From: Campylobacter concisus
GTDB lineage: Bacteria; Campylobacterota; Campylobacteria; Campylobacterales; Campylobacteraceae
Length of the DNA stretch: 64,000 nt
Direction of reading: 5' to 3'
NCBI RefSeq assembly: GCF_003049705.1
Contig: NZ_PIRF01000005.1
Location: 62,001 to 126,000, forward strand
The notes below the pieces were generated by a model. That model was not told the origin of the DNA and ran no database searches. It was given only the letters and a program-made list of their open reading frames with translations. Each line of letters begins with the position of its first letter. The stretch's first letter is position 1. Below, piece after piece: positions 1 through 7,679 of this stretch. The position numbers and the translations under genes are program-made.

Positions 1-1
1 A

Positions 2-940
2 CTTAGCACAGCTTTAGGCGTTAGCGCATTTGCACCAAATTTATTTGCAAAAGAGAGCTTTACTATGTGGGGCGCACCGGCGATTCCAAGCGTTATCATG
101 GCGGTTGCTGCGCTGCAAGGCGAGTTAAATAAAACTTATGATGTAAGCCTAAATATCTGGAAAACGCCAGATCAGCTGCGTGCAGGCGTGGCTAGTGGAG
201 ATATTAAAGTCACGATGTCGCCATCAAATGTCGCTGCAAATTTAAGAAATCAAGGGCTTGATTTTGCGATGTTAAATTTGCTGACTCTTGGCGTTATGAA
301 CGCTATGGTTAAGGATGAAAAGATCAAAAATTTAGAGGATTTTGTAGGCAAAAAGCTCATCATGCCATTTCGAGGCGACATGCCTGATCTTGTCCTAAGA
401 GCGCTTTGCAAGAAGAGAGGCATAGACGTTAACAAGATAGACATCACCTATACAGCAACGCCACCTGAGGCTTTGCTTTTATTTTTACAAAAAGATTTTG
501 ACATTTTAATAGTTCCACAACCTCTTGGCGAAGCGACTATTTTGCGTGGTAAAAAAGCAGGCGTTAGCGTGCATTACTCAGTTGATTTTCCAAAAATTTG
601 GGGCGAGAGCTTTGGCACAAAACCGATAATCCCAATGGCTGGCATTATCGTAGAAAGAGGCTTTTACGAGAAAAACTTAAGTCTATTTGACACGCTTCAT
701 AGTGACCTTAAAAATGCACTTTCATGGATACTTGAAAACAAACAAAGTGCAGCAAAGATAGGTTCAAGCTACTTGCCAGCTCCAGAAGTAGCACTTGCAA
801 ATGCTTTCGATAAGGCAAATTTAACGGTTACAAAAGCAAATGAACTACAAAATGAGATCATGGCATTTTTTGAAGAAATTTATCAGTTTAATCCAAAATT
901 TCTAGGCGGTAAGATGCCAGATAAAGGTCTATTTTTATGA
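2..940 (+). CDS. ABC transporter substrate-binding protein, NMT1/THI5-like (5' end outside window)
   Basis: Periplasmic binding protein of an ABC importer. The frame is open from base 2, and the first codons read as the end of a signal peptide (ALGVSAFAPNLFAKES), so the true start lies upstream of the window; the ATG at base 65 is internal. About 312 residues are visible. The mature part resembles NMT1/THI5-type (nitrate/sulfonate/thiamine-precursor-like) binding proteins, with the expected early small-residue stretch (WGAPAIPS). The stop overlaps the permease start by four bases, so it heads a binding protein-permease-ATPase-NnrS operon. The cleavage-region composition would also fit a Tat signal, but the twin-arginine part is not visible. 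The substrate cannot be read from the sequence. Confidence 0.85.
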   Translation, partial: LSTALGVSAFAPNLFAKESFTMWGAPAIPSVIMAVAALQGELNKTYDVSLNIWKTPDQLRAGVASGDIKVTMSPSNVAANLRNQGLDFAMLNLLTLGVMNAMVKDEKIKNLEDFVGKKLIMPFRGDMPDLVLRALCKKRGIDVNKIDITYTATPPEALLLFLQKDFDILIVPQPLGEATILRGKKAGVSVHYSVDFPKIWGESFGTKPIIPMAGIIVERGFYEKNLSLFDTLHSDLKNALSWILENKQSAAKIGSSYLPAPEVALANAFDKANLTVTKANELQNEIMAFFEEIYQFNPKFLGGKMPDKGLFL

Positions 941-1734
941 TACTAATCGATGGCATTAAAAAAGATCGCTCAAGCTTTTTAAAAATAATTGACTATTTTT
1001 GGGGCGGATTTAGTGGATTTGCCGTAGTTTTTTTGATCTTAGCCATTTGGCAAGTGGGAAGCGAGTTTAGCTCCCCACTCTTGCTTCCGCCACCAAAAGA
1101 TGTATTTTTAAAAGCCTGTGAAATTTTAAAAGATTATAAAAACAGCGAGATAAATATAACGCTTTGCAGATCACTGATCGGAGTTTGCTCGGCAACATTT
1201 TTTGGTATATTTCTAGGGCTAATAGCAGGTAGTTTTAAAAGTTTTGCAGCCTTTTTAAAGCCTGTTATTACCTTGCTTTTATCAATGCCACCAATTATTT
1301 GGATAGTACTTGCTATTTTTTGGTTTGGATTTGGAAATTTTAGCACCGTTTTTACTATCTTTATAACCGTTTTACCGCTTACTTTTGCAAGCTCGGCAGT
1401 TGCTATGAGTAGCGTAGATGAGGAGCTAAAAGAGATGTTTGACGCTTATAATCTAGGAATTTTAAAAAAGATAAGACACCTTTACATCCCACATCTTACG
1501 AGCTACATAATAAGCTCTATTAGCGTAGCTGTCGCAATGGGTGTAAAGATAGTGATAATGGCTGAGCTACTAGGTGCAAATAACGGCATGGGAGCAAAGA
1601 TAGCAAATGCAAGGGCGATGCTTGAAACAACCGAGGTAATGGCATATGTTCTTTTAAGCATCACTCTTATCATGCTTTTTGAATACCTCATCATCGAGCC
1701 ATTAAAAATAGCTTTGATGCCTTGGAGAAGATGA
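937..1734 (+). CDS. ABC transporter permease, NitT/TauT type
   Basis: Inner-membrane permease that partners the preceding binding protein and the following ATPase. At 265 residues it has the usual length of SsuC/TauC-like permeases. Hydrophobic segments lie near residues 28-48, 75-110, 115-150 and 190-255. The cytoplasmic EAA-type coupling loop is visible at about residues 160-190 (EELKEMFDAYNLGILKKI). The ATG overlaps the upstream stop as ATGA, and the last codons overlap the ATPase start the same way, which suggests translational coupling. The substrate is unknown; the family handles anions such as nitrate, sulfonates and bicarbonate, or thiamine precursors. Confidence 0.88.
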   Translation: MILIDGIKKDRSSFLKIIDYFWGGFSGFAVVFLILAIWQVGSEFSSPLLLPPPKDVFLKACEILKDYKNSEINITLCRSLIGVCSATFFGIFLGLIAGSFKSFAAFLKPVITLLLSMPPIIWIVLAIFWFGFGNFSTVFTIFITVLPLTFASSAVAMSSVDEELKEMFDAYNLGILKKIRHLYIPHLTSYIISSISVAVAMGVKIVIMAELLGANNGMGAKIANARAMLETTEVMAYVLLSITLIMLFEYLIIEPLKIALMPWRR

Positions 1735-2423
1735 TGCTTGAGCTTAAAAATGTAGAGTATGAAATTTTAAGAGATAAGGTCGTAAGGAATTTTAGTCTAA
1801 ATGTAAAAGGTGGCGAGGTGGTGACGCTTTTTGGACCATCAGGATGTGGCAAGACAACGATACTTCGGCTTATTAGCGGACTAAATGAGCCTAGAAAAGG
1901 AAAAATTTTTAATAACTTTAAAAAGACTACATATTTTTTTCAAGAAAATCGCCTGCTTACATGGAAAAATGCTCTTGAAAATGTACTTTTAGTTATGGAT
2001 AAACCAGACATTAACGCTGTTTTAGAGCTTTTTAAAAAGGTTGGATTAAGCCAAAAGGACACTTTAAAATACCCAAGTGAGCTAAGCGGCGGTATGAGAC
2101 AAAGGGTCGCTTTCGTAAGAGCGGTTGTAACAAAGCCTGATCTACTTTTGATGGATGAGCCTTTTTCTGGACTTGATTATGATATGAAAGAAATTTTGAT
2201 TGAGATTATCAGCCAAAGAGTAAGCGAAGGTATGAGCGTGGTTCTCGTCACGCACGATAGAATGGAGGCTGTAAAGATGTCAAATAGAATTTATTTCTTA
2301 TCAAGTAAAGGCGCAGTCATACAAAGAGAACTTGAAATAGACAAAGATTTCAAAGATCGTGATTTTACGTTTATTAGCAAGATGATAGATGAAAATTTCA
2401 AAGGGCAAATTTATTATGATTAA
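1731..2423 (+). CDS. ABC transporter ATP-binding protein, NitT/TauT type
   Basis: ATPase of the three-part importer. From the ATG at 1731 the protein has 230 residues. The Walker A GPSGCGKT is at residues 35-42, followed by a Q-loop (FFQEN), the signature LSGGM, a Walker B (LLLMDEPF) and the switch histidine (LVTHD). I chose the ATG at 1731 because it overlaps the permease stop as ATGA; a TTG at 1722 is in frame upstream but adds nothing conserved. It ends eight bases inside the next gene. All catalytic motifs are intact, so it should be active. Confidence 0.9.
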   Translation: MMLELKNVEYEILRDKVVRNFSLNVKGGEVVTLFGPSGCGKTTILRLISGLNEPRKGKIFNNFKKTTYFFQENRLLTWKNALENVLLVMDKPDINAVLELFKKVGLSQKDTLKYPSELSGGMRQRVAFVRAVVTKPDLLLMDEPFSGLDYDMKEILIEIISQRVSEGMSVVLVTHDRMEAVKMSNRIYFLSSKGAVIQRELEIDKDFKDRDFTFISKMIDENFKGQIYYD

Positions 2424-3522
2424 TAATTTTTTTACTCATCCTATGAGGATATTTTTCTTAATGAGTGCCGCCTGTGCGGTGCTTGGTGCAAGTGTGTTTT
2501 TTACTCCAACTGATTTTGTGAGTTTGCATAAATTTATATTTTTGCAACTTTTTCTAGCACTTGCTTATGCTGGATTTTTGCTAACTGGACTAACTGATTG
2601 GGCAAATTTTCAAGCATCTCTAAAAATACACGCCTATATATTATTTTCACTCTTTTTTATAAGCTTTATCTTGGCATTTTTTAGCCTATTTTTAGCACAC
2701 TGCTTTATTGCTCTTTTTTGGCTTTACTTGGTTTTGCTTTGCCTTTATATGATCTGGCGAGATAAAAACGATGATCAATTTGGCGTACTTGGCTTTTTGT
2801 TTGGCATTTTAGGCTTTGAAATTTATTATCTAATAAGCGGCAACGAAAAATTTCTAAATTTACAAGTTTTTATCCACGTAATCGCTATCTTACTCATCTC
2901 CTACCGCGTTAGTGTCGTGCTTGGAAAAGAAGCGCTAAAAAGAGAAAAAGGTATGGATGAAGCTGTTTTTGTGCCAAATTTTATCTATAAAAATATCGCT
3001 ATTTGCTGTGTTTGTGCCTTTTTACTTTTAAATATATTTTTTGAAACAAGCATGGGTGTCTATTATGCTGCGATAGCTTGTGGAAGTGCGGTACTTGCGA
3101 AGCTTAAAGAGTGGCACTATAAAGAGCTTTTTAGGCATAGTTTCGTGCTTTTATACTATTTTATGCAGCTATTTTTAGCGGTTGGATTTTTGGGAATCGG
3201 CTTTAGCGGTATTTTTGGGCTCCATCTTGAAACAAATTTTATGCACCTAATAGCGATAAATGCGGTAATTTTTAGCGTGATGCTTATATTTAATGTCGCA
3301 GGACTTCGTCACAGCGGACAAGAACTTGAGTTTTTACGCCTTAGTAAAATTGCCTTTATTTTAGTTCTTTTAGCTGGTATTAGCAGAGGAATTTTGGCTT
3401 ATTTTTGGAGTGGCTTTTACATTCATTTACCAGCAACACTCATAGCAATCGCTTTTGTTTTTTGGCTCATAAATTTTTATGCGATCTTTAGGGATAACGA
3501 TTTTAGCGATGACCCAGAGTAA
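2416..3522 (+). CDS. NnrS family membrane protein
   Basis: Polytopic inner-membrane protein of about 368 residues, hydrophobic almost throughout, with roughly ten to twelve predicted membrane segments. The N-terminus (FFTHPMRIFFLMSAACAVLG) fits the NnrS family, whose founding member is a haem- and copper-containing membrane protein linked to nitric-oxide stress and denitrification. Histidines are scattered through the helices (for example HCF, HKF, FMHL, LRHSGQ). The ATG at 2416 is preferred over the ATG at 2389 because it puts the HP-R-FF signature at the N-terminus, as in the family; it overlaps the ATPase stop by eight bases. Co-transcription with an ABC importer suggests a shared role, which is unproven. 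Confidence 0.75.
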   Translation: MINNFFTHPMRIFFLMSAACAVLGASVFFTPTDFVSLHKFIFLQLFLALAYAGFLLTGLTDWANFQASLKIHAYILFSLFFISFILAFFSLFLAHCFIALFWLYLVLLCLYMIWRDKNDDQFGVLGFLFGILGFEIYYLISGNEKFLNLQVFIHVIAILLISYRVSVVLGKEALKREKGMDEAVFVPNFIYKNIAICCVCAFLLLNIFFETSMGVYYAAIACGSAVLAKLKEWHYKELFRHSFVLLYYFMQLFLAVGFLGIGFSGIFGLHLETNFMHLIAINAVIFSVMLIFNVAGLRHSGQELEFLRLSKIAFILVLLAGISRGILAYFWSGFYIHLPATLIAIAFVFWLINFYAIFRDNDFSDDPE

Positions 3523-3588
3523 AAAGATATTAAAAATTTATTCATTAATTAAAAAGAGTTTTTAAGTCTTTTTTGAAGTAAGTGGATA

Positions 3589-3594
3589 TATAAT
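3589..3594 (+). promoter_or_regulatory. Probable sigma-70 -10 box upstream of the YceI gene
   Basis: TATAAT inside TGGATATATAATTT, preceded by a T-rich stretch rather than a clear -35, as is usual for Campylobacter vegetative promoters. It lies about 40 bases before the ATG at 3634, which has an AAGGA ribosome site. The gap of about 110 bases separates this gene from the NnrS operon. Confidence 0.55.
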
Positions 3595-3633
3595 TTACGA
3601 TATTTATTATCAATATTATAAAAAGGATTCTTT

Positions 3634-4179
3634 ATGAACAAACTTACTTCTGTTGCTTTAGCAGCTTCATTTTTTGCAGTTTCAGCTCTTGCATTTAGCG
3701 TAGAAGGTGAACCAAAGGTAACATTTACTGGTTACAAGCTAGCAAATAAAACAGCCGTACCAGGTACTTTTAAGACGATAAATTTTAAAAGTCAAGAAAA
3801 TGCAAATTTTGCTGATTTTTTAAAGAGCTTTGAATTTAAGCTAGAGCCAAAAGATATCGACACAAAGCTACCTGACCGCGATAAAAGGATTGGCATTATT
3901 TTCGATGGCAAGGCAGTAGATGGCAAGATCGTAGCAGTAAATGGCGACGATAAGGCCGGAGAAATGGATGTTGAGCTTAGCATAAATGGCAACTCAAAAA
4001 TTTTTAAAACAAAATATGAAGTACAAAATGGCAAGCTAATGGCAAAATTTTCAGTTGATCTTGTAAATGATTTGAAGCTAAATGAGAGCTTTGATAAATT
4101 TGCCGCTGCTGCCAAACCATTTCACGGTGGAAAGAGCTATCCAGATGTAGATGTTGGCTTTGAGGCAGCGATAAAATAA
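3634..4179 (+). CDS. YceI family periplasmic protein
   Basis: Small secreted protein of 181 residues with a clear Sec signal peptide (MNKLTSVALAASFFAVSALAF, cleavage near residues 20-21). The mature part has the pattern of YceI-like lipocalin-type barrels, which bind isoprenoid or other amphipathic ligands: VTFTGYK, then GTF, F..FEFKL near residue 70, and a final F.GGKSYPDVDVGFEAAIK. Campylobacter genomes carry several such proteins. It has its own promoter (-10 at 3589) and terminator (4185-4220), so it appears monocistronic. It is the last gene with ordinary base composition before the GC-rich segment. The ligand is unknown. Confidence 0.82.
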   Translation: MNKLTSVALAASFFAVSALAFSVEGEPKVTFTGYKLANKTAVPGTFKTINFKSQENANFADFLKSFEFKLEPKDIDTKLPDRDKRIGIIFDGKAVDGKIVAVNGDDKAGEMDVELSINGNSKIFKTKYEVQNGKLMAKFSVDLVNDLKLNESFDKFAAAAKPFHGGKSYPDVDVGFEAAIK

Positions 4180-4184
4180 CTTTC

Positions 4185-4220
4185 AATTTCGGCACCAGTA
4201 AGTTAGCTTGTGCCGAAATT
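4185..4220 (+). terminator. Hairpin after the YceI gene
   Basis: Perfect 11-base inverted repeat: AATTTCGGCAC at 4185-4195 and GTGCCGAAATT at 4210-4220, with a 14-base loop, starting six bases after the YceI stop. The trailing T-run is modest (ACCTCTTTAT), so it may act as a weak terminator or an RNA-end stabiliser. Confidence 0.65.
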
Positions 4221-4250
4221 ACCTCTTTATCCTAGTTTCTTATTTTGTGA

Positions 4251-4559
4251 TACCAAAAAATCGAAGATGACGGATTTTTCATACAAAAAGGCGGTAAGAA
4301 TGCGAAATTTTATTTTAAAGATATCGACGAAATCGGCATCCCCGAGATAGACGCCAAGCGCAAAATCGACGTTTTAAACGTGAGATTTAAAAGAGGCAAA
4401 CTAGACCGCGACGCGGCTGATGGCCTCATGCAGCCTATCGGCGATGACGACGCCGTGATATACGACAAATACGAGCTCTCAAAGCACGAGGTTTTTAAAA
4501 TTTTAAAGCAGAAATTTGAGGCGTTAAACGCGCAAAAAAGCGAAAATAAGAAAAAGTAA
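4251..4559 (+). pseudogene. C-terminal remnant of an unrecognised gene (about 102 codons)
   Basis: An open frame runs from just after the in-frame TGA at 4248 to TAA at 4557-4559 with no credible start codon at its beginning. The translation opens YQKIEDDGFFIQKGG and continues as a well-composed, charged globular sequence, including DIDEIGIPEIDAKRKID and a lysine-rich end (SENKKK). Codon use is strongly GC-rich (GAC, GCG, CGC, CTC), as in the frameshifted transporter next to it and unlike the AT-rich YceI gene upstream. It reads as the 3' part of a gene whose 5' part was lost at the left edge of the GC-rich segment. I do not recognise the family. The antisense frame over the same bases is a shadow. 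Confidence 0.5.
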
Positions 4560-4659
4560 AATTTGGCTCGGCCAGCGGGCGTCAAATTTGATTTTTGGCT
4601 TTTGCGACCAAAAATTTGCGAATTTGACCAAAATTTGAGCCAAACTTACAAGGCTAAAT

Positions 4660-5825
4660 TTATTTATTAAAATACGCCGCGAGCGCGCTTAGCCAAACAA
4701 ACAGAGCTATTATCCAAGACATCGTCCACGGCGTACCCGCAGAAAACGCCGCAAGCATCGCCGATGAGAGGATACCGCTGCCGTATTGCAGCGAGCCGAT
4801 GAGCGTAGCGGCCGAGCCCTTCATCTCCTGCGGCACGCTATCAAGAGCGGCGGCATTGGAGCAAGAAGCGATGATGCCGTTCATGCTAAAAACGAAAAAC
4901 ATCGGGATTATCACGCCAAGAACGCCGCCCGTTTTGAAAAACGCAAACGCAAACAGCACGCTGGCAGCAAGCGCGGCGACGAGCGTGGAGACTATGAGTA
5001 GGCGGTTTAGCGCATAGCGCTTTACCAGCTTTTTGTTTACGAAACTTAGCGCCATGACGCCCACGATGTTTATACCGAATAAAAATCCGTAGTATTTGCT
5101 AGGAATGCCGAAATAATCGATATATACAAACGATGAGCCCGTGATAAAGGCATAGGCGGCAACGCAAAAAACGTCACGCTAAGAGTGTAGCGCATAAATC
5201 TGGCGTCTTGCAATAATCTTAGATAGTTTCTAAAAGACGATGCGATGGGCTTTGTGGAGCGCTTTTGCGGCGGCAAGGTCTCTGGCAGAGAAAAAATCAT
5301 CGCAAACATAATCGCGCTAGCTAGCGCCATCAGCCAAAATATCCCATGCCAAGAGCCAAATTTCAGTATTGCGCCGCCCAATAACGGACCCGCTATCGGC
5401 GCTATCGCCATGATAATAACTAGCGTAGAGAGCATCTGTGCGGCCTGCGAGCTACCGAAAAGATCGCTAATCATCGCCCTGCTTAGCATCGGTCCTACGC
5501 ACGCGCCCACGGCCTGAAACACGCGCCAGAACACTACGCTAGCCATATTGTCCGACATCGCGCATCCTACTGATCCGATCGCAAAGAGCGCCATACCGAT
5601 AAAAAGCGGGATTTTACGCACGGTCCTATCGCTGATAGGCCCCCAGACGAGCTGCGCGATAGCAAAGCCGATCAAAAAGCCCGTTATCGTGAGCTCCGCA
5701 TCGCCGTGCAGCTGCCGCTCCATCGTAGGCATAGCGGGCAGATATACGTCCGTAGATAGCGATGTACACGCCATAAGCGCACTTAGGACGACTAAAAAAG
5801 ATAGTGAAGTTTTTGAGGAGTTCAA
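4660..5825 (-). pseudogene. Bcr/CflA family multidrug MFS transporter, frameshifted
   Basis: Twelve-helix drug/H+ antiporter of the Bcr/CflA family, split by one frameshift. The first part (5825 to about 5160) starts at a TTG with an AAGGAAAAA ribosome site and carries the family's N-terminal STDVYLPAMP and the loop G.ISDR.VRK. Near 5159-5163 the frame changes: the first frame runs into PPMPLSRAHR and then a stop, while the other frame continues with AAYAFITGSSFVYIDYFGIP and runs to 4660. Loss of one base (for example TTT to TT before GCCGCC) explains it. Without the shift the product would be about 388 residues, a normal length. The gene lies in the GC-rich segment. A sequencing error cannot be excluded. 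Confidence 0.82.
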
Positions 5826-5924
5826 ATTTTTCCTTTTGTTGTTATTTGAGTGGACGCAGAGTTTGCGCGACTAGAGATTGGAAGCTTTAAATTTACTCAA
5901 ATTTGCATCGATAAAATTTGCGCG

Positions 5925-5930
5925 ATTATA
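5925..5930 (-). promoter_or_regulatory. Possible -10 box for the frameshifted Bcr/CflA gene
   Basis: TATAAT on the minus strand (ATTATA on the plus strand), preceded on the minus strand by AT-rich DNA, about 100 bases before the TTG start at 5825. No -35 is recognisable and the untranslated leader would be long, so this is a weak call. Confidence 0.3.
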
Positions 5931-6030
5931 ACTAAATTTAAAAGCTTTTCGGCGTGGAAGCTTAAATTAAATTTGATGCAAAATTTGAATGCAAGCGGTG
6001 CAAAATTTAAACTAGAAATTTAAATGCAGT

Positions 6031-6057
6031 AGAGCAAAGCGCGGTATTTTTTGCCTT
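6031..6057 (+). repeat. Imperfect direct repeat, copy 1
   Basis: AGAGCAAAGCGCGGTATTTT followed by TTGCCTT. It matches copy 2 at 6126-6151 with about three substitutions and a one-base length difference, 95 bases apart. It lies in the non-coding stretch between two GC-rich genes. Confidence 0.6.
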
Positions 6058-6125
6058 ACTCAAGGCGGATTTAAATTTTACGACTGAGCAAGTAAAATTT
6101 AAGTTAGCAAAAATTTGAACAAAAA

Positions 6126-6151
6126 AGAGCAAGGCGCAGTATTTTTCGCTT
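6126..6151 (+). repeat. Imperfect direct repeat, copy 2
   Basis: AGAGCAAGGCGCAGTATTTT followed by TCGCTT, the partner of copy 1 at 6031-6057. It is followed at once by an inverted repeat built on GAAGCGAA and TTCGCTTC. Two spaced near-identical words suggest a small dispersed intergenic repeat family; only a genome-wide search would show that. Confidence 0.6.
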
Positions 6152-6268
6152 AGACGAAGCGAAATTTCTACTTCGCTTCGCTTGTAGCTGCAAGCAGAAG
6201 ATTTTAAGCGAGGTGAGTATATTAAAATTTAAATATTACAAGACCTCAGGCAAAGTATCGTGAGATGA

Positions 6269-6350
6269 TTTTAAATGTTTTGAAGTAAATTTCGTCCCAA
6301 GACTAGACATATAGTCTGTCACAGGGCGAAATTTACGAAATCATTTAAAA
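6269..6350. repeat. Long imperfect palindrome
   Basis: Nested inverted repeats around a common centre. The outer pair is TTTTAAATG at 6269-6277 with CATTTAAAA at 6342-6350. The middle pair is GTAAATTTCGTCCC at 6285-6298 with GGGCGAAATTTAC at 6324-6336 (one mismatch). The inner pair is AGACTA at 6300-6305 with TAGTCT at 6312-6317. It could fold into one long hairpin. It ends 21 bases beyond the stop of the dehydrogenase gene, so it may serve as that gene's 3' structure, but it is longer and more complex than any other terminator in the window. Confidence 0.7.
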
Positions 6351-6371
6351 GCGCTCGCGAGACAAGCCTTG

Positions 6372-7586
6372 CTATTTTACTTCATACCTCTCGCCGGGTT
6401 TCATTTCGATTATCTCCCACGGCAAGCCCTGCCTGTTTAGCTCGTCCATGAAAGGCTTGGCGTCGAAATTTTCCATATTAAAGACGCCTTTTCCGCTCCA
6501 AATGCCTTTTGCGACCATCATCGAGCCGATCATCGCAGGTACGCCCGTCGTGTAGCTCACCGCCTGCGCGCCCGTCTCGGCGTAGCAAGCCTCGTGGTCG
6601 CAGACGTTGTAGATATAGACTTGACGCTCTTTGCCATCCTTGAGCCCGCGTATCACGCAGCCGATGTTGGTTTTGCCCTTCGTGCGAGGGCCGAGGCTTG
6701 CGGGATCAGGTAGCAAGGTTTTTAGAAACTGTATCGGCACGATCTTTACGCCGTTGTGCTCGACCTCGTCGATACGAAGCATACCGACGTTTTCTAGGCA
6801 TTTCATGTGAGTTAGGTAGCTCTGTCCGAAAGTCATAAAAAAGCGGATTCGCTTTAGCCCTTTGATGTTTTTAACAAGGCTTTCTAGCTCCTCGTGATAG
6901 AGTAGGTAGCTGTCCTTGACGCCTACTTTGGGATAGTCCCATTTGAACATTATCTCCATCGGCTCGGTCTCTTTCCACTCGCCGCGCTCCCAGTAGCGGC
7001 CCTTTGCGCTCACTTCGCGTAAATTTATCTCTGGATTAAAATTCGTCGCAAACGCATATCCGTGATCGCCCGCGTTGCAGTCTAGGATGTCGATCTCGTG
7101 GATCTCGTCAAAGAGATTTTGCTGTGCGTAGGCGCAAAATACGTTCGTCACGCCCGGATCAAAGCCGCTTCCTAGCAGCGCCATCGTGTTTGCGGCTTTA
7201 AACTCGCCGTCCTTCGCCCACTGCAGCTTATACTCAAATTTAGCGGTGTCGGGGTGCTCGTAGTTTGCCGTGTCGATGTACGGGATGCCGGCGCGAGAGC
7301 ACGCGTCCATGAGGGTTAGGTCTTGATACGGCAGCGCCACATTTAAAAGCAAATCGGCACCCGTTTTTTTGATGAGCGCGACCATGGCATCGGTATCGTC
7401 CGCGTCGATCTGGGCGGTGTCAATTTGCACGCCTAGGCGGTCTTTTATAAATTTAGCGATCGCGTCGCACTTGCTTTTGGTGCGGCTTGCAAGGGTGATC
7501 TTGCTAAAAACGTCCGAGTTCATCGCACATTTTACGGTCGCGACTTGGCTCACGCCGCCCGCGCCTATGATTAAGATATTTGACAT
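6372..7586 (-). CDS. Carboxy(nor)spermidine dehydrogenase (saccharopine dehydrogenase family)
   Basis: 404 residues. The N-terminal Rossmann motif is ILIIGAGGVSQV (residues 4-15), followed by a typical saccharopine-dehydrogenase fold with GSGFDPGVTNVFCAYA near residue 140 and CDHEACYAETGAQAVSYTTG near the C-terminus. In Campylobacter this family makes carboxyspermidine or carboxynorspermidine from aspartate semialdehyde and a diamine, the first step of the alternative spermidine route; the decarboxylase (NspC) acts next and is not in this window. The start ATG at 7586 follows an AAAGGAGCC ribosome site. The gene is intact but its codons are GC-rich like the neighbouring broken genes, so it may be a transferred copy. 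True saccharopine dehydrogenase activity (lysine synthesis) is less likely in this genus. Confidence 0.85.
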   Translation of the reverse strand: MSNILIIGAGGVSQVATVKCAMNSDVFSKITLASRTKSKCDAIAKFIKDRLGVQIDTAQIDADDTDAMVALIKKTGADLLLNVALPYQDLTLMDACSRAGIPYIDTANYEHPDTAKFEYKLQWAKDGEFKAANTMALLGSGFDPGVTNVFCAYAQQNLFDEIHEIDILDCNAGDHGYAFATNFNPEINLREVSAKGRYWERGEWKETEPMEIMFKWDYPKVGVKDSYLLYHEELESLVKNIKGLKRIRFFMTFGQSYLTHMKCLENVGMLRIDEVEHNGVKIVPIQFLKTLLPDPASLGPRTKGKTNIGCVIRGLKDGKERQVYIYNVCDHEACYAETGAQAVSYTTGVPAMIGSMMVAKGIWSGKGVFNMENFDAKPFMDELNRQGLPWEIIEMKPGERYEVK

Positions 7587-7679
7587 TTGGGCTCCTTTAA
7601 ATTTTAGTGATTTTAGCGAAGTTAATATAAATTTCTCGCTTTAAAAGGTAAAATAAGGCAAAAATTTAAAGGTAAAAAG

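Larger units (their letters stand above)
5826..6371. other. 546-base non-coding stretch inside the GC-rich segment
   Basis: I see no credible gene on either strand between the start of the Bcr/CflA gene and the end of the dehydrogenase gene. The stretch contains a possible promoter for the transporter (5925), many scattered AAATTTGA/AAATTTAA words, a pair of imperfect direct repeats of about 26 bases (6031 and 6126), a local GAAGCGAA/TTCGCTTCG-type inverted repeat (about 6155-6185), and a long imperfect palindrome (6269-6350). It looks like accessory intergenic DNA rather than an ordinary promoter region. Confidence 0.6.

Noticed and set aside
3599-3622. ATTATCAATATTAT stretch before the YceI gene, resembling a Fur box
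   Set aside because: Only part of the consensus is present and such AT-rich words are frequent in this genome.
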